Source: Streptomyces sp. JH34
GTDB lineage: Bacteria > Actinomycetota > Actinomycetes > Streptomycetales > Streptomycetaceae
Length of the DNA stretch: 64,000 nucleotides
Assembly: GCF_029428875.1 (NCBI RefSeq)
Contig: NZ_JAJSOO010000001.1
Location: forward strand, 2,914,001 to 2,978,000
Direction: 5' to 3'
Made by a program: the position numbers and the translations under genes. The notes under the pieces were generated by a model. The model made no database searches, was not told the DNA's origin, and saw only the letters and a program-made list of their open reading frames with translations. Numbering within the stretch: position 1 is the stretch's first letter; each line of letters begins with the position of its first letter. Of this stretch, positions 57,341 to 64,000 are shown one piece after another.

Positions 57341-57373
57341 CGCCCCGGCGACACGGTGTGTGCCGCCGGGGCG
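57341..57373. terminator. Terminator of the rplM-rpsI operon
   Basis: Inverted repeat CGCCCCGGCG / CGCCGGGGCG with a 13-base loop, 27 bases past the rpsI stop. Confidence 0.75.
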
Positions 57374-57400
57374 AACGTGTAATGCAGACGAGCAGGCGAT

Positions 57401-57928
57401 TTAGCGCTTGCTGTACTGCGGGGCCTTACGGGCCTTCTTGAGACCGGCCTTCTTGCGCTCGACCGCACGGTCGTCGCGGGAGAGGAAGCCGGCCTTCTTC
57501 AGCGTGGCGCGGTTGTTGTCCACGTCCGCCTCGTTCAGCGCACGGGCCACACCGAGGCGCAGGGCACCGGCCTGGCCGGAGACGCCGCCACCCGAGATGC
57601 GGGCGATGACGTCGTAGCGGCCGTCGAGCTCGAGCACCTTGAAGGGCTCGTTGACTTCCTGCTGGTGCACCTTGTTGGGGAAGTAGTCCTCAAGGGTGCG
57701 CCCGTTGATCTTCCACTTGCCGGTGCCCGGGACGATCCGGACACGGGCGATGGCGTTCTTGCGACGGCCAAGGCCGGCGGCGGGCTGCGGGTCGCCGAAG
57801 CGGCCCGCGAGCGACTCGGAGGTGTACTCACCCTCGACGGGGACCTCCGACTCGAAGGTGGTCACCTCGGCGAAGGTCTCTTCGCTCTCGGTGCCCTCGA
57901 CGGGCGTCTCTGCAGTGGTCTCGGCCAC
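57401..57928 (-). CDS. rpsI: 30S ribosomal protein S9
   Basis: Component of the 30S subunit head, with its C-terminal tail reaching the P-site tRNA. 175 residues. An acidic N-terminal extension of about 45 residues is typical of actinobacteria. The conserved [38 protein letters not shown] and the basic tail [14 protein letters not shown] are all present. GTG start at 57928. It follows rplM by 46 bases in the usual L13-S9 operon. Confidence 0.97.
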   Translation of the reverse strand: MAETTAETPVEGTESEETFAEVTTFESEVPVEGEYTSESLAGRFGDPQPAAGLGRRKNAIARVRIVPGTGKWKINGRTLEDYFPNKVHQQEVNEPFKVLELDGRYDVIARISGGGVSGQAGALRLGVARALNEADVDNNRATLKKAGFLSRDDRAVERKKAGLKKARKAPQYSKR

Positions 57929-57974
57929 GATTCTCCTCAGATCTTTCTTTGACGTCTTAGGGGGGAGGCCGGAA

Positions 57975-58418
57975 CTACTGCGCGACCTGGGTGATCTCGA
58001 ACGGGACCGGCTGCTGCGCAGCGTGCGGGTGCTGGTCGCCCGCGTAGACCTTGAGCTTCGAGATCATCTGACGACCCAGGGTGTTCTTGGGGATCATGCC
58101 CTTGATGGCCTTCTCGATGGCCTTCTCGGGGTTCTTCGCGAGGAGCTCGTCGTAACGCACCGAGCGGAGACCGCCCGGGAAGCCCGAGTGGCGGTACGCC
58201 ATCTTCTGGGTCTTCTTGTTGCCGGAGAGGTGAACCTTCTCGGCGTTGATGATGATGACGAAGTCGCCCATGTCCATGTGGGGGGCGTAGATCGCCTTGT
58301 GCTTACCGCGGAGGAGGTTCGCAGCCGTGGTGGCCAGACGGCCCAGGACGATGTCCTCGGCGTCGATGATGTGCCACTGGCGAGTGACATCGCCGGGCTT
58401 GGGGCTGTACGTACGCAC
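57975..58418 (-). CDS. rplM: 50S ribosomal protein L13
   Basis: Early-assembling 50S protein, 147 residues. Hallmarks are [39 protein letters not shown] and [20 protein letters not shown]. First gene of the rplM-rpsI operon. Transcription is expected from the strong promoter at 58605-58634, which leaves a leader of about 180 bases that could mediate autoregulation. Confidence 0.97.
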   Translation of the reverse strand: MRTYSPKPGDVTRQWHIIDAEDIVLGRLATTAANLLRGKHKAIYAPHMDMGDFVIIINAEKVHLSGNKKTQKMAYRHSGFPGGLRSVRYDELLAKNPEKAIEKAIKGMIPKNTLGRQMISKLKVYAGDQHPHAAQQPVPFEITQVAQ

Positions 58419-58604
58419 TTCGTAGCCTTCGCTTCTTCAGTGGATGAGGTCCAGACACATGGCACCCCTGAAGCGATCATGCAGCTGGGGCCCGCAAATG
58501 CCGGGGACGATGCCCGTATGCGAGCCACTGGTAACTGCTCCAGAGAACCTACGTAAGGGCTCTTCGCGTGAGAACGACGAAGCCGATACGTATAACAAAG
58601 ACCG

Positions 58605-58634
58605 AGACTACCCGCCCCGCCCCGGACGGGTCAA
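58605..58634 (-). promoter_or_regulatory. Promoter of rplM-rpsI
   Basis: Minus-strand -35 TTGACC (58629-58634), 18-base spacer, -10 TAGTCT (58605-58610). The same boxes and spacing occur at the groES promoter, consistent with the principal sigma factor. Confidence 0.8.
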
Positions 58635-58646
58635 AACGCGCCGTCC

Positions 58647-60266
58647 CTACCGCTTCCGCTCGACCCTCCGCTCGTCCCAGACCGGCTCCGTGGTCTCCCG
58701 GACCACCCCGTCGGAGCCGAAGACCAGGTATCGGTCGAAGGACTTCGCGAACCAGCGGTCGTGGGTGACGGCCATGACCGTCCCGTCGTACACCTCGAGG
58801 CCCTCCTGCAGGGCCTCGGCCGACTCCAGGTCGAGGTTGTCCGTCGGTTCGTCCAGCAGCAGCGCCGTCGTGCCGGCCAGCTCCAGGAGCAGGATCTGGA
58901 AGCGCGCCTGCTGTCCGCCGGACAGCCTCTCGAAGGCCTGGTCGCCCTGGCGCTCCAGTTCGTAGCGCCGCAGCACCGACATCGCGCCGCCACGGTCCTT
59001 GGCGTGCTCCGTCCACAGGATCTCGACGAGCGTCTTGCCGAGCAGCTCCGGGTGGGCGTGGGTCTGGGCGAAGTGGCCGGCCACGACCCGCGCGCCGAGC
59101 TTCCACTCGCCGGTGTGCTCGACGGGCTCACCCGCCAGCAGCCGCAGGAAGTGCGACTTCCCCGACCCGTTGGAGCCGAGCACCGCGACCCGCTCCCCGT
59201 AGTAGACCTCCAGGTCGAACGGCTTCATCAGGCCGGTCAGCTCCAGACCGGTGCACGTCACCGCCCGCACCCCCGTCCGCCCGCCGCGCAGCCGCATCCG
59301 GATGTCCTGCTCGCGGGGCGGCTCCGGCGGCGGGCCGGCCTCCTCGAACTTCTTGAAGCGGGTCTGCATCGCGTGGTAGCGGTTCGCCATGTCGGGGCTG
59401 TTCGCCGCCTGCTGCCGCATCCGCAGGACCAGCGCCTTCAGCCGCTTGTGCTCCTCCTCCCAGCGCCGCAGGAGTTCCTCGAAGCGCGCGAAGCGTTCCT
59501 TGCGGGCCTGGTGGTACGTGCCGAACCCGCCGCCGTGCACCCAGACGTCCGACCCGGCCGGGCCGGGCTCCACGCTGACGATCTTCTCGGCGGCCCGCGA
59601 GAGCAGTTCCCGGTCGTGGGAGACGAAGAGCACCGTCTTACGGGTCTCCTTGAGCCTCTCCTCCAGCCACCGCTTGCCGGGGACGTCCAGGTAGTTGTCC
59701 GGCTCGTCCAGGAGCAGCACCTCGTCGGGGCCTCGCAGCAGCGCCTCCAGGACCAGCCGCTTCTGCTCGCCCCCGCTGAGCGTGCGCACCTCGCGCCACT
59801 GCGCCTTCTCGTAGGGCACGCCGAGTGCGGCCATGGTGCAGACGTCCCACAGCGTCTCGGCCTCGTACCCGCGTGCCTCGGCCCAGTCGCTCAGCGCCTG
59901 CGCGTAGGCCATCTGCGCGGCCTCGTCGTCCACGGTGAGAATGCGCTCCTCGGCCGCGTCGACGGCCTTCGCCGCCTCCCTGATCCGGGGCTGGGCCACC
60001 GCCACCAGCAGGTCGCGGACGGTCCGCCCGTCCCGTACCGAGCCCACGAACTGGGCCATCACGCCCAGGCCGCCGCTCACCGAGACCGAGCCGCCGTGCG
60101 GCTGGATCTCCCCGGAGAGCAGCTTCAGAAGTGTCGTCTTGCCCGCACCGTTCGCGCCCACGAGGGCGACGACCGCACCGTCGGCCACCCGGAAGGAAGC
60201 GTCGCCGAGCAGCACCCGTCCGTCCGGTAGGTAGTACTCCAGGTGGCCCGCTTCGAGATGTCCCAT
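58647..60266 (-). CDS. ABC-F family ATP-binding protein
   Basis: A 539-residue soluble protein with two ABC domains and no membrane part. Walker A sites are VGANGAGKTTLLKLL (near 36) and LGSNGSGKSHFLRLL (near 355). Signature motifs are LSGGEQKRLVLEALL and LSGGQQARFQILLLE; Walker B sites are VLLLDEPDNYLD and LLLDEPTDNLD. The linker helix pair between domains (ERFARFEELLRRWEEEHKRL) is the ABC-F P-site tRNA-interaction element. Such proteins act on the ribosome in translation control or antibiotic protection; which applies here is unknown. ATG at 60266; another ATG three codons earlier is possible, and no clear ribosome-binding site is seen. Confidence 0.9.
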   Translation of the reverse strand: MGHLEAGHLEYYLPDGRVLLGDASFRVADGAVVALVGANGAGKTTLLKLLSGEIQPHGGSVSVSGGLGVMAQFVGSVRDGRTVRDLLVAVAQPRIREAAKAVDAAEERILTVDDEAAQMAYAQALSDWAEARGYEAETLWDVCTMAALGVPYEKAQWREVRTLSGGEQKRLVLEALLRGPDEVLLLDEPDNYLDVPGKRWLEERLKETRKTVLFVSHDRELLSRAAEKIVSVEPGPAGSDVWVHGGGFGTYHQARKERFARFEELLRRWEEEHKRLKALVLRMRQQAANSPDMANRYHAMQTRFKKFEEAGPPPEPPREQDIRMRLRGGRTGVRAVTCTGLELTGLMKPFDLEVYYGERVAVLGSNGSGKSHFLRLLAGEPVEHTGEWKLGARVVAGHFAQTHAHPELLGKTLVEILWTEHAKDRGGAMSVLRRYELERQGDQAFERLSGGQQARFQILLLELAGTTALLLDEPTDNLDLESAEALQEGLEVYDGTVMAVTHDRWFAKSFDRYLVFGSDGVVRETTEPVWDERRVERKR

Positions 60267-60333
60267 GCACAGCATTGTCACGGCAGCCGAACCGTTGGCC
60301 CAACCGGATTACGGTCGGTCTAGGATTCGCCGC

Positions 60334-61185
60334 ATGAGCTTTGGGCAAGGGGGGCCCTCCTGGGGGCCGGGAGACAGCCGGACTCCGGACTGGGCGGCAC
60401 TGGCGGACGCCTCCGCGGCGCGCGGCAGGCGCAGGAAGTGGCTGCTGATCGGCGGCGGCGCGCTGGCCACCGCTGCGGTGGCCGCGATCGTGGCCACCGC
60501 CGTGATCACCGCCGACGGTGGCGGCGGGGCCTCGGGACCGGAGAGCGGCGCGAGCAAGCTGCCGGCCCCCGCCGACCTGCCCTCGGAGTCCACACCGGGG
60601 CCCTCCTTCTCCTCGGTCGCGCCGCCGCCCCCGCCGGACCCGAAGGACTACATAGCCGACGAGAAGAAGGACACGTCCCCGGTCACCGTGGACGCCTTCT
60701 TCCCCGGCAGGAAACTCACGATGGGCGACCGCGTCTACGCCAAGAACGCGACCGCGCGCACGGCCGCCTGCGCCACGACGACCCAGGGCGCCCTCGGCTC
60801 GGTCCTCGACGGCAACGGCTGCGACCAGGTGATCCGCGCCACGTACAGCAAGGACGGCATCGCGGTCACCATCGGCCTCGCCGTCTTCGGCACCGAGAAG
60901 GAGGCCAGGAAGGCCGCCCAGCAGGCGTCCGGCGGTCTCGCCTCGCTCAGCGGCTCGGGCGTCCCCACCTTCTGCCGCGGCGGATCCGTGTGCCGCCGGA
61001 CCGCCAACTCCTACGGCCGTTATGCCTACTTCACCGTCGGCGGCTTCATCAGCGGGAAGAACGTGACCACGGCGGCCAAGGACGTGTACGCGGTCGGCGA
61101 CGACCTGACCGACTTCACCTTCCGCCAGATCCGCCACCGCGGCGAGGTCCAGGCCTCGGCGGCCGCCGGGGCACCCGTCACCTGA
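60334..61185 (+). CDS. Single-pass membrane protein with extracytoplasmic domain
   Basis: A 283-residue protein: 35-residue Gly/Ser-rich cytoplasmic start, one helix (WLLIGGGALATAAVAAIVAT), a Pro/Ser linker, and an outer domain of about 170 residues with four Cys (TAACATTTQG, NGCDQVI, PTFCRGGSVCRR), probably two disulfides. No enzyme motif was recognised. TAGGAT lies 7 bases before the ATG at 60334 and no ribosome-binding site is visible, so the message is probably leaderless. Divergent from the ABC-F gene. Confidence 0.8.
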   Translation: MSFGQGGPSWGPGDSRTPDWAALADASAARGRRRKWLLIGGGALATAAVAAIVATAVITADGGGGASGPESGASKLPAPADLPSESTPGPSFSSVAPPPPPDPKDYIADEKKDTSPVTVDAFFPGRKLTMGDRVYAKNATARTAACATTTQGALGSVLDGNGCDQVIRATYSKDGIAVTIGLAVFGTEKEARKAAQQASGGLASLSGSGVPTFCRGGSVCRRTANSYGRYAYFTVGGFISGKNVTTAAKDVYAVGDDLTDFTFRQIRHRGEVQASAAAGAPVT

Positions 61186-61250
61186 CGGGCCCCGCGCCTC
61201 CCCCCACGCACCAGCCCCGTCCCCTCCCCTCGAACGAGGACCCGCCCGCC

Positions 61251-63143
61251 GTGCGTCTGACCACCCTCTTCACCATCCCGCGCGTCCTGCGCCACAGCGA
61301 CGCGATCGGCGCCGACCTGCCCCCGGACGACGCCGTGGTCCTCGATGCCCCGGACTCCTCGCTGCGGACCGCCCTCGCAGCCGCCGCGTCGGGCGATCAC
61401 GCCCCGGCCGCCGAGCTGCTCGCGGGCACCCGCGAACACTCCCAGTGGGAGCGCAGGGACACCTGTGTCTCCCGCCTCGCGCGGGCCTCGCTGCATCACC
61501 CGGGCTGGCTGGACAGCTGGCTCGACGAGTCCCCCGAGGATCCCGACGCCGTCCTGGTCAAGGCCGACCAGTACATCTACCAGGCCTGGGAGATACGGAC
61601 CGGGGCCCGCGCCAAGCACGTCGAGGCCGACCAGTTCCGGGCGTTCCACGCGGTACTGCGGGACGCGGTGCCGGTGATCTCCGCCGCCGCCGAGCTCAAC
61701 CCCGACGACCCGGTCCCCTGGCGCATCGCGCTGACCCAGGCCCGGGGCATCCAGGCACCGCGCGAGGTCTTCGACACCTATCTGTCCGAGGCGAACGCCC
61801 GTGATCCGCACCACGAGGGCTGCCACGTCCAGGCGCTCCAGTACCTCTGCGCCAAGTGGTACGGCTCGCACGAGGAGATGTTCGCGTTCGCCGAGCGTGC
61901 GGCCGGCCAGGCACCTCCCGGTTCCCGGCTCCACGCGCTGCCGCTCCAGGCCGTCGTGGAGTACCTGATCGCCGACGAGGAGACGCCCGACCCCGACCCG
62001 TACACCCCGCGCGTCGAGGCGGCGGTGACCCGCGCGCAGGCGCTGTCGGACAGCTACGCCCCGGGGGACCGGGAGGCCGCCGGCTTCCGCAACCACCTGG
62101 CCCTCGTCCTGTGGTCGCTGAACCGCTACGAGGAGGCGCTCACCGCCTTCCGCAGCATCGGGGTGCACGCCACCACCTTCCCGTGGACCTATTTCGGCGA
62201 GGCCCGCGAGGAGTTCCTGGAGGCCCGATCCGACACCCGCATCGAGCTGGCGATGAGGATCCCCTTCTTCCGGGCCACCCCCGGGCCCCCGGCCGCCGGA
62301 ACACCCGACTGGGAGCGCGAGCTGGCACCGCGGTCGCTGGCCATCGCCTCCACCGGCCCCACCGAGGTGGCCCAGGCCGCTCTGATCTGCGGGCACAGCC
62401 TCCGCACGGCCCCGGCCGGCAGCCGCCACACATACGTCGAGATCGTCCCGGACGTGGTGCGGGGCAAGCGCGCGGCACTGCTCCCCCAGGACCCCCTCAC
62501 CTCGGCGGCCGCCAGCTTCACCACCGCCGAGGACTGGCCGGCCCTGGTCCTGCGCCGCACACCGGAACGCAGCAGCATCACGCTCGTGCACCGGGGCAGG
62601 AAGGTGACGGATCACGCCTGGGAGACCGCCGCCCCCGCCACCGACCACACGGAGGCGACCACGACGGCTGGCGCGCTCGCCCGCGCCTACGGGCTGACCG
62701 ACCCGCGCCCGGTGGCCCACATCCTGCGGGCCACCGGCGACCCCGCCCGCCATCAGGGCGAACTCGTCGCCGCCCTGGGTCTCCCCCCGCTGCCCTCCGG
62801 CTTCGGCGGCGAGCAGGAGACCCTCGCGGAGCTCCCCGGCGCCCGGGTGCTGGCCCGGCGGGGATTCCTCGCGGGCATGCGGGACACCATGACCACGAAG
62901 GACGGCGTCCACCCCGAAGCGCCTCCCCAGGAGGAACCGCACCCGGTCCGCTGGTGGGTGTTGCGGACCGCGGCCCTGCTGTTCTTCACCGCGGCGGCGG
63001 TCTACGCCTGGTGGACCCCGGACATCGGCTGGTTCCGCTCCACCGTGTCCAGCACCCTCGCCCTGTACTTCGCCGCGAAACTGATCCGCGCTCTGCGCCG
63101 CCGGCGGGTCAGCAGCACCCCGCCGCCCCCGGCAGCGTCCTGA
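61251..63143 (+). CDS. Large helical-repeat protein with C-terminal membrane segments, paralogue of 31055-32002
   Basis: A 630-residue protein. Residues about 60-330 match the TPR-like protein at 31055 ([51 protein letters not shown]). A middle region of about 200 residues has no known match ([39 protein letters not shown]). Two hydrophobic helices close the protein ([38 protein letters not shown]), so it is membrane-anchored. GTG start at 61251 with GAGGA 10 bases upstream. Its 3' end overlaps truA, which runs the other way, by 35 bases. Function unknown. Confidence 0.75.
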   Translation: MRLTTLFTIPRVLRHSDAIGADLPPDDAVVLDAPDSSLRTALAAAASGDHAPAAELLAGTREHSQWERRDTCVSRLARASLHHPGWLDSWLDESPEDPDAVLVKADQYIYQAWEIRTGARAKHVEADQFRAFHAVLRDAVPVISAAAELNPDDPVPWRIALTQARGIQAPREVFDTYLSEANARDPHHEGCHVQALQYLCAKWYGSHEEMFAFAERAAGQAPPGSRLHALPLQAVVEYLIADEETPDPDPYTPRVEAAVTRAQALSDSYAPGDREAAGFRNHLALVLWSLNRYEEALTAFRSIGVHATTFPWTYFGEAREEFLEARSDTRIELAMRIPFFRATPGPPAAGTPDWERELAPRSLAIASTGPTEVAQAALICGHSLRTAPAGSRHTYVEIVPDVVRGKRAALLPQDPLTSAAASFTTAEDWPALVLRRTPERSSITLVHRGRKVTDHAWETAAPATDHTEATTTAGALARAYGLTDPRPVAHILRATGDPARHQGELVAALGLPPLPSGFGGEQETLAELPGARVLARRGFLAGMRDTMTTKDGVHPEAPPQEEPHPVRWWVLRTAALLFFTAAAVYAWWTPDIGWFRSTVSSTLALYFAAKLIRALRRRRVSSTPPPPAAS

Positions 63144-63966
63144 CGTTCCGCGCCTCCTGGGCCCTGGCCGCCAGCAGATCGTCGGCCGGGTAGGCCACTT
63201 CCTCCAGGGTCAGTCCGTGCGGCCGCACCACGTGGACCGCGGGATCCCGCACCTTCGCCGCCAGCACCTCCGCCGGCCACGCCGCCGGGCGGCGTCCGTC
63301 CCCGACGAACAGGGCCGCGCCGATCAGCGCCCGCACCATGTTGTGGCAGAACGCGTCGGCCTGCACGGTCGCCGTCAGTACACCCGACTCCGCCTCCCGC
63401 ACCCAGTGCAGTCTCTGCAGCGTGCGGATGGTCGTGGCGCCCTCACGCTTCTTGCAGTACGCCGCGAAGTCGTGCTCCCCCGTCATCAGGGCGGCGGCCT
63501 CGTTCATCGCGTCCAGGTCGAGCGGGCGGTCGTGCCACAGCACGTGGCCCCGGGTGAGCGGGTCCACACCGCCCGGCCGGTCCCCCACCCGGTACGCGTA
63601 CCGCCGCCACAACGCGGAGAATCGCGCGTTGAACCCCGCCGGGGCCTCGGCCGCCCGCCAGATCCGTACGTCCAGCGGCAGGCGCCCCGCCATCCGCCGC
63701 AGCAGCTTCTCCTCGTGCTCGGCCCACACCTCCGCGGGCAGGTCGACGTGCGCCACCTGCCCGCGCGCGTGCACCCCCGCGTCGGTCCGCCCGGCGACCG
63801 TCAGGTCGTACGTCACCGACGACCGCGTCACGGTGCGCAGCGCGTCCTCGATCTCGCCCTGCACGGTGCGTCTGCTGGTCTGCTTCGCCCAGCCGGAGAA
63901 ATCCCTGCCGTCGTAGGAAAGGTCCAGCCGTACCCGTACGAATCCGGGCTCTGCCTCGTCACTCAC
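63109..63966 (-). CDS. truA: tRNA pseudouridine(38-40) synthase TruA
   Basis: Converts uridines 38, 39 and 40 of the anticodon arm to pseudouridine. 285 residues. The catalytic Asp is in [16 protein letters not shown] near residue 61. Other family segments are [33 protein letters not shown] and [19 protein letters not shown] at 63966. The stop overlaps the convergent gene at 61251-63143. Confidence 0.95.
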   Translation of the reverse strand: MSDEAEPGFVRVRLDLSYDGRDFSGWAKQTSRRTVQGEIEDALRTVTRSSVTYDLTVAGRTDAGVHARGQVAHVDLPAEVWAEHEEKLLRRMAGRLPLDVRIWRAAEAPAGFNARFSALWRRYAYRVGDRPGGVDPLTRGHVLWHDRPLDLDAMNEAAALMTGEHDFAAYCKKREGATTIRTLQRLHWVREAESGVLTATVQADAFCHNMVRALIGAALFVGDGRRPAAWPAEVLAAKVRDPAVHVVRPHGLTLEEVAYPADDLLAARAQEARNVRTLPGAAGCC

Positions 63967-64000
63967 CCGAAGATCCTCTCAAAAGCGAACGGGCCCGCAC

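Overview
The window is high-G+C actinobacterial DNA and almost certainly comes from a Streptomyces chromosome. The evidence is a BldM and WhiD developmental pair, GroES/GroEL1 under two CIRCE operators, many GTG starts, 4-bp ATGA/GTGA gene overlaps, and a gene order (glpD, guaB3-guaB, SigD/ShbA-type sigma, bldM|whiD, groES-groEL1, tsaD-rimI-tsaB, tsaE, alr, nnr, acpS, glmS, then coaA, glmM, rpsI-rplM, truA) that I recall from the S. coelicolor core and that mycobacteria partly share. No database search was run; family names come from motifs read in the translations.

Core left arm (1-34095). glpD (partial) and a nucleotide-sugar dehydrogenase homologue lacking its catalytic Cys lead into the purine genes guaB3 and guaB. 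Then come the sigma factor, bldM divergent from whiD, a LysR regulator divergent from a MOSC protein, an SDR, and groES-groEL1 with a readable promoter and two CIRCE operators. A mixed block follows: NodB deacetylase lipoprotein, THUMP-like methyltransferase, and an ECF42-type sigma with its DGPF partner and a matching promoter. A long leftward run then holds the t6A tRNA-modification genes (tsaE, tsaB, rimI, tsaD) with cell-wall and cofactor genes (alr, nnr, acpS, glmS). A TPR-like protein, an M16 peptidase homologue and a HIT protein close the arm.

Accessory island (about 34165-53040). This is the most interesting part. From left to right: the 3' remnant of a secreted-protein gene; the 3' third of a tyrosine integrase; an orphan Rhs toxin tip with its immunity gene (low G+C, frameshifted toxin); a small AICE-like element (vapBC, GntR regulator, RepSA-type initiator, excisionase, complete integrase) with no recognisable tra gene; a second, intact immunity gene and toxin tip; and the full Rhs/YD-repeat protein (about 2605 residues, with a lectin insert and a Hint domain) to which the second tip is fused. 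The two blocks 'integrase 3' end - terminator - immunity - toxin tip - HNC junction' lie in the same order and orientation. This suggests that the integrative element brought in a new toxin tip and displaced the old one, and that recombination between the repeats could reverse the exchange. A divergent DNRLRE/FG-GAP surface-protein gene with a frameshift at a C7 run flanks the Rhs gene.

Core right arm (53218-64000). coaA, a DUF389 membrane protein, a frameshifted PH-domain-like gene, glmM, the rpsI-rplM ribosomal operon with a clear promoter, an ABC-F ATPase, two secreted or membrane proteins (one a paralogue of the TPR-like protein at 31055) and truA.

No tRNA, rRNA, CRISPR array or insertion-sequence transposase was recognised.
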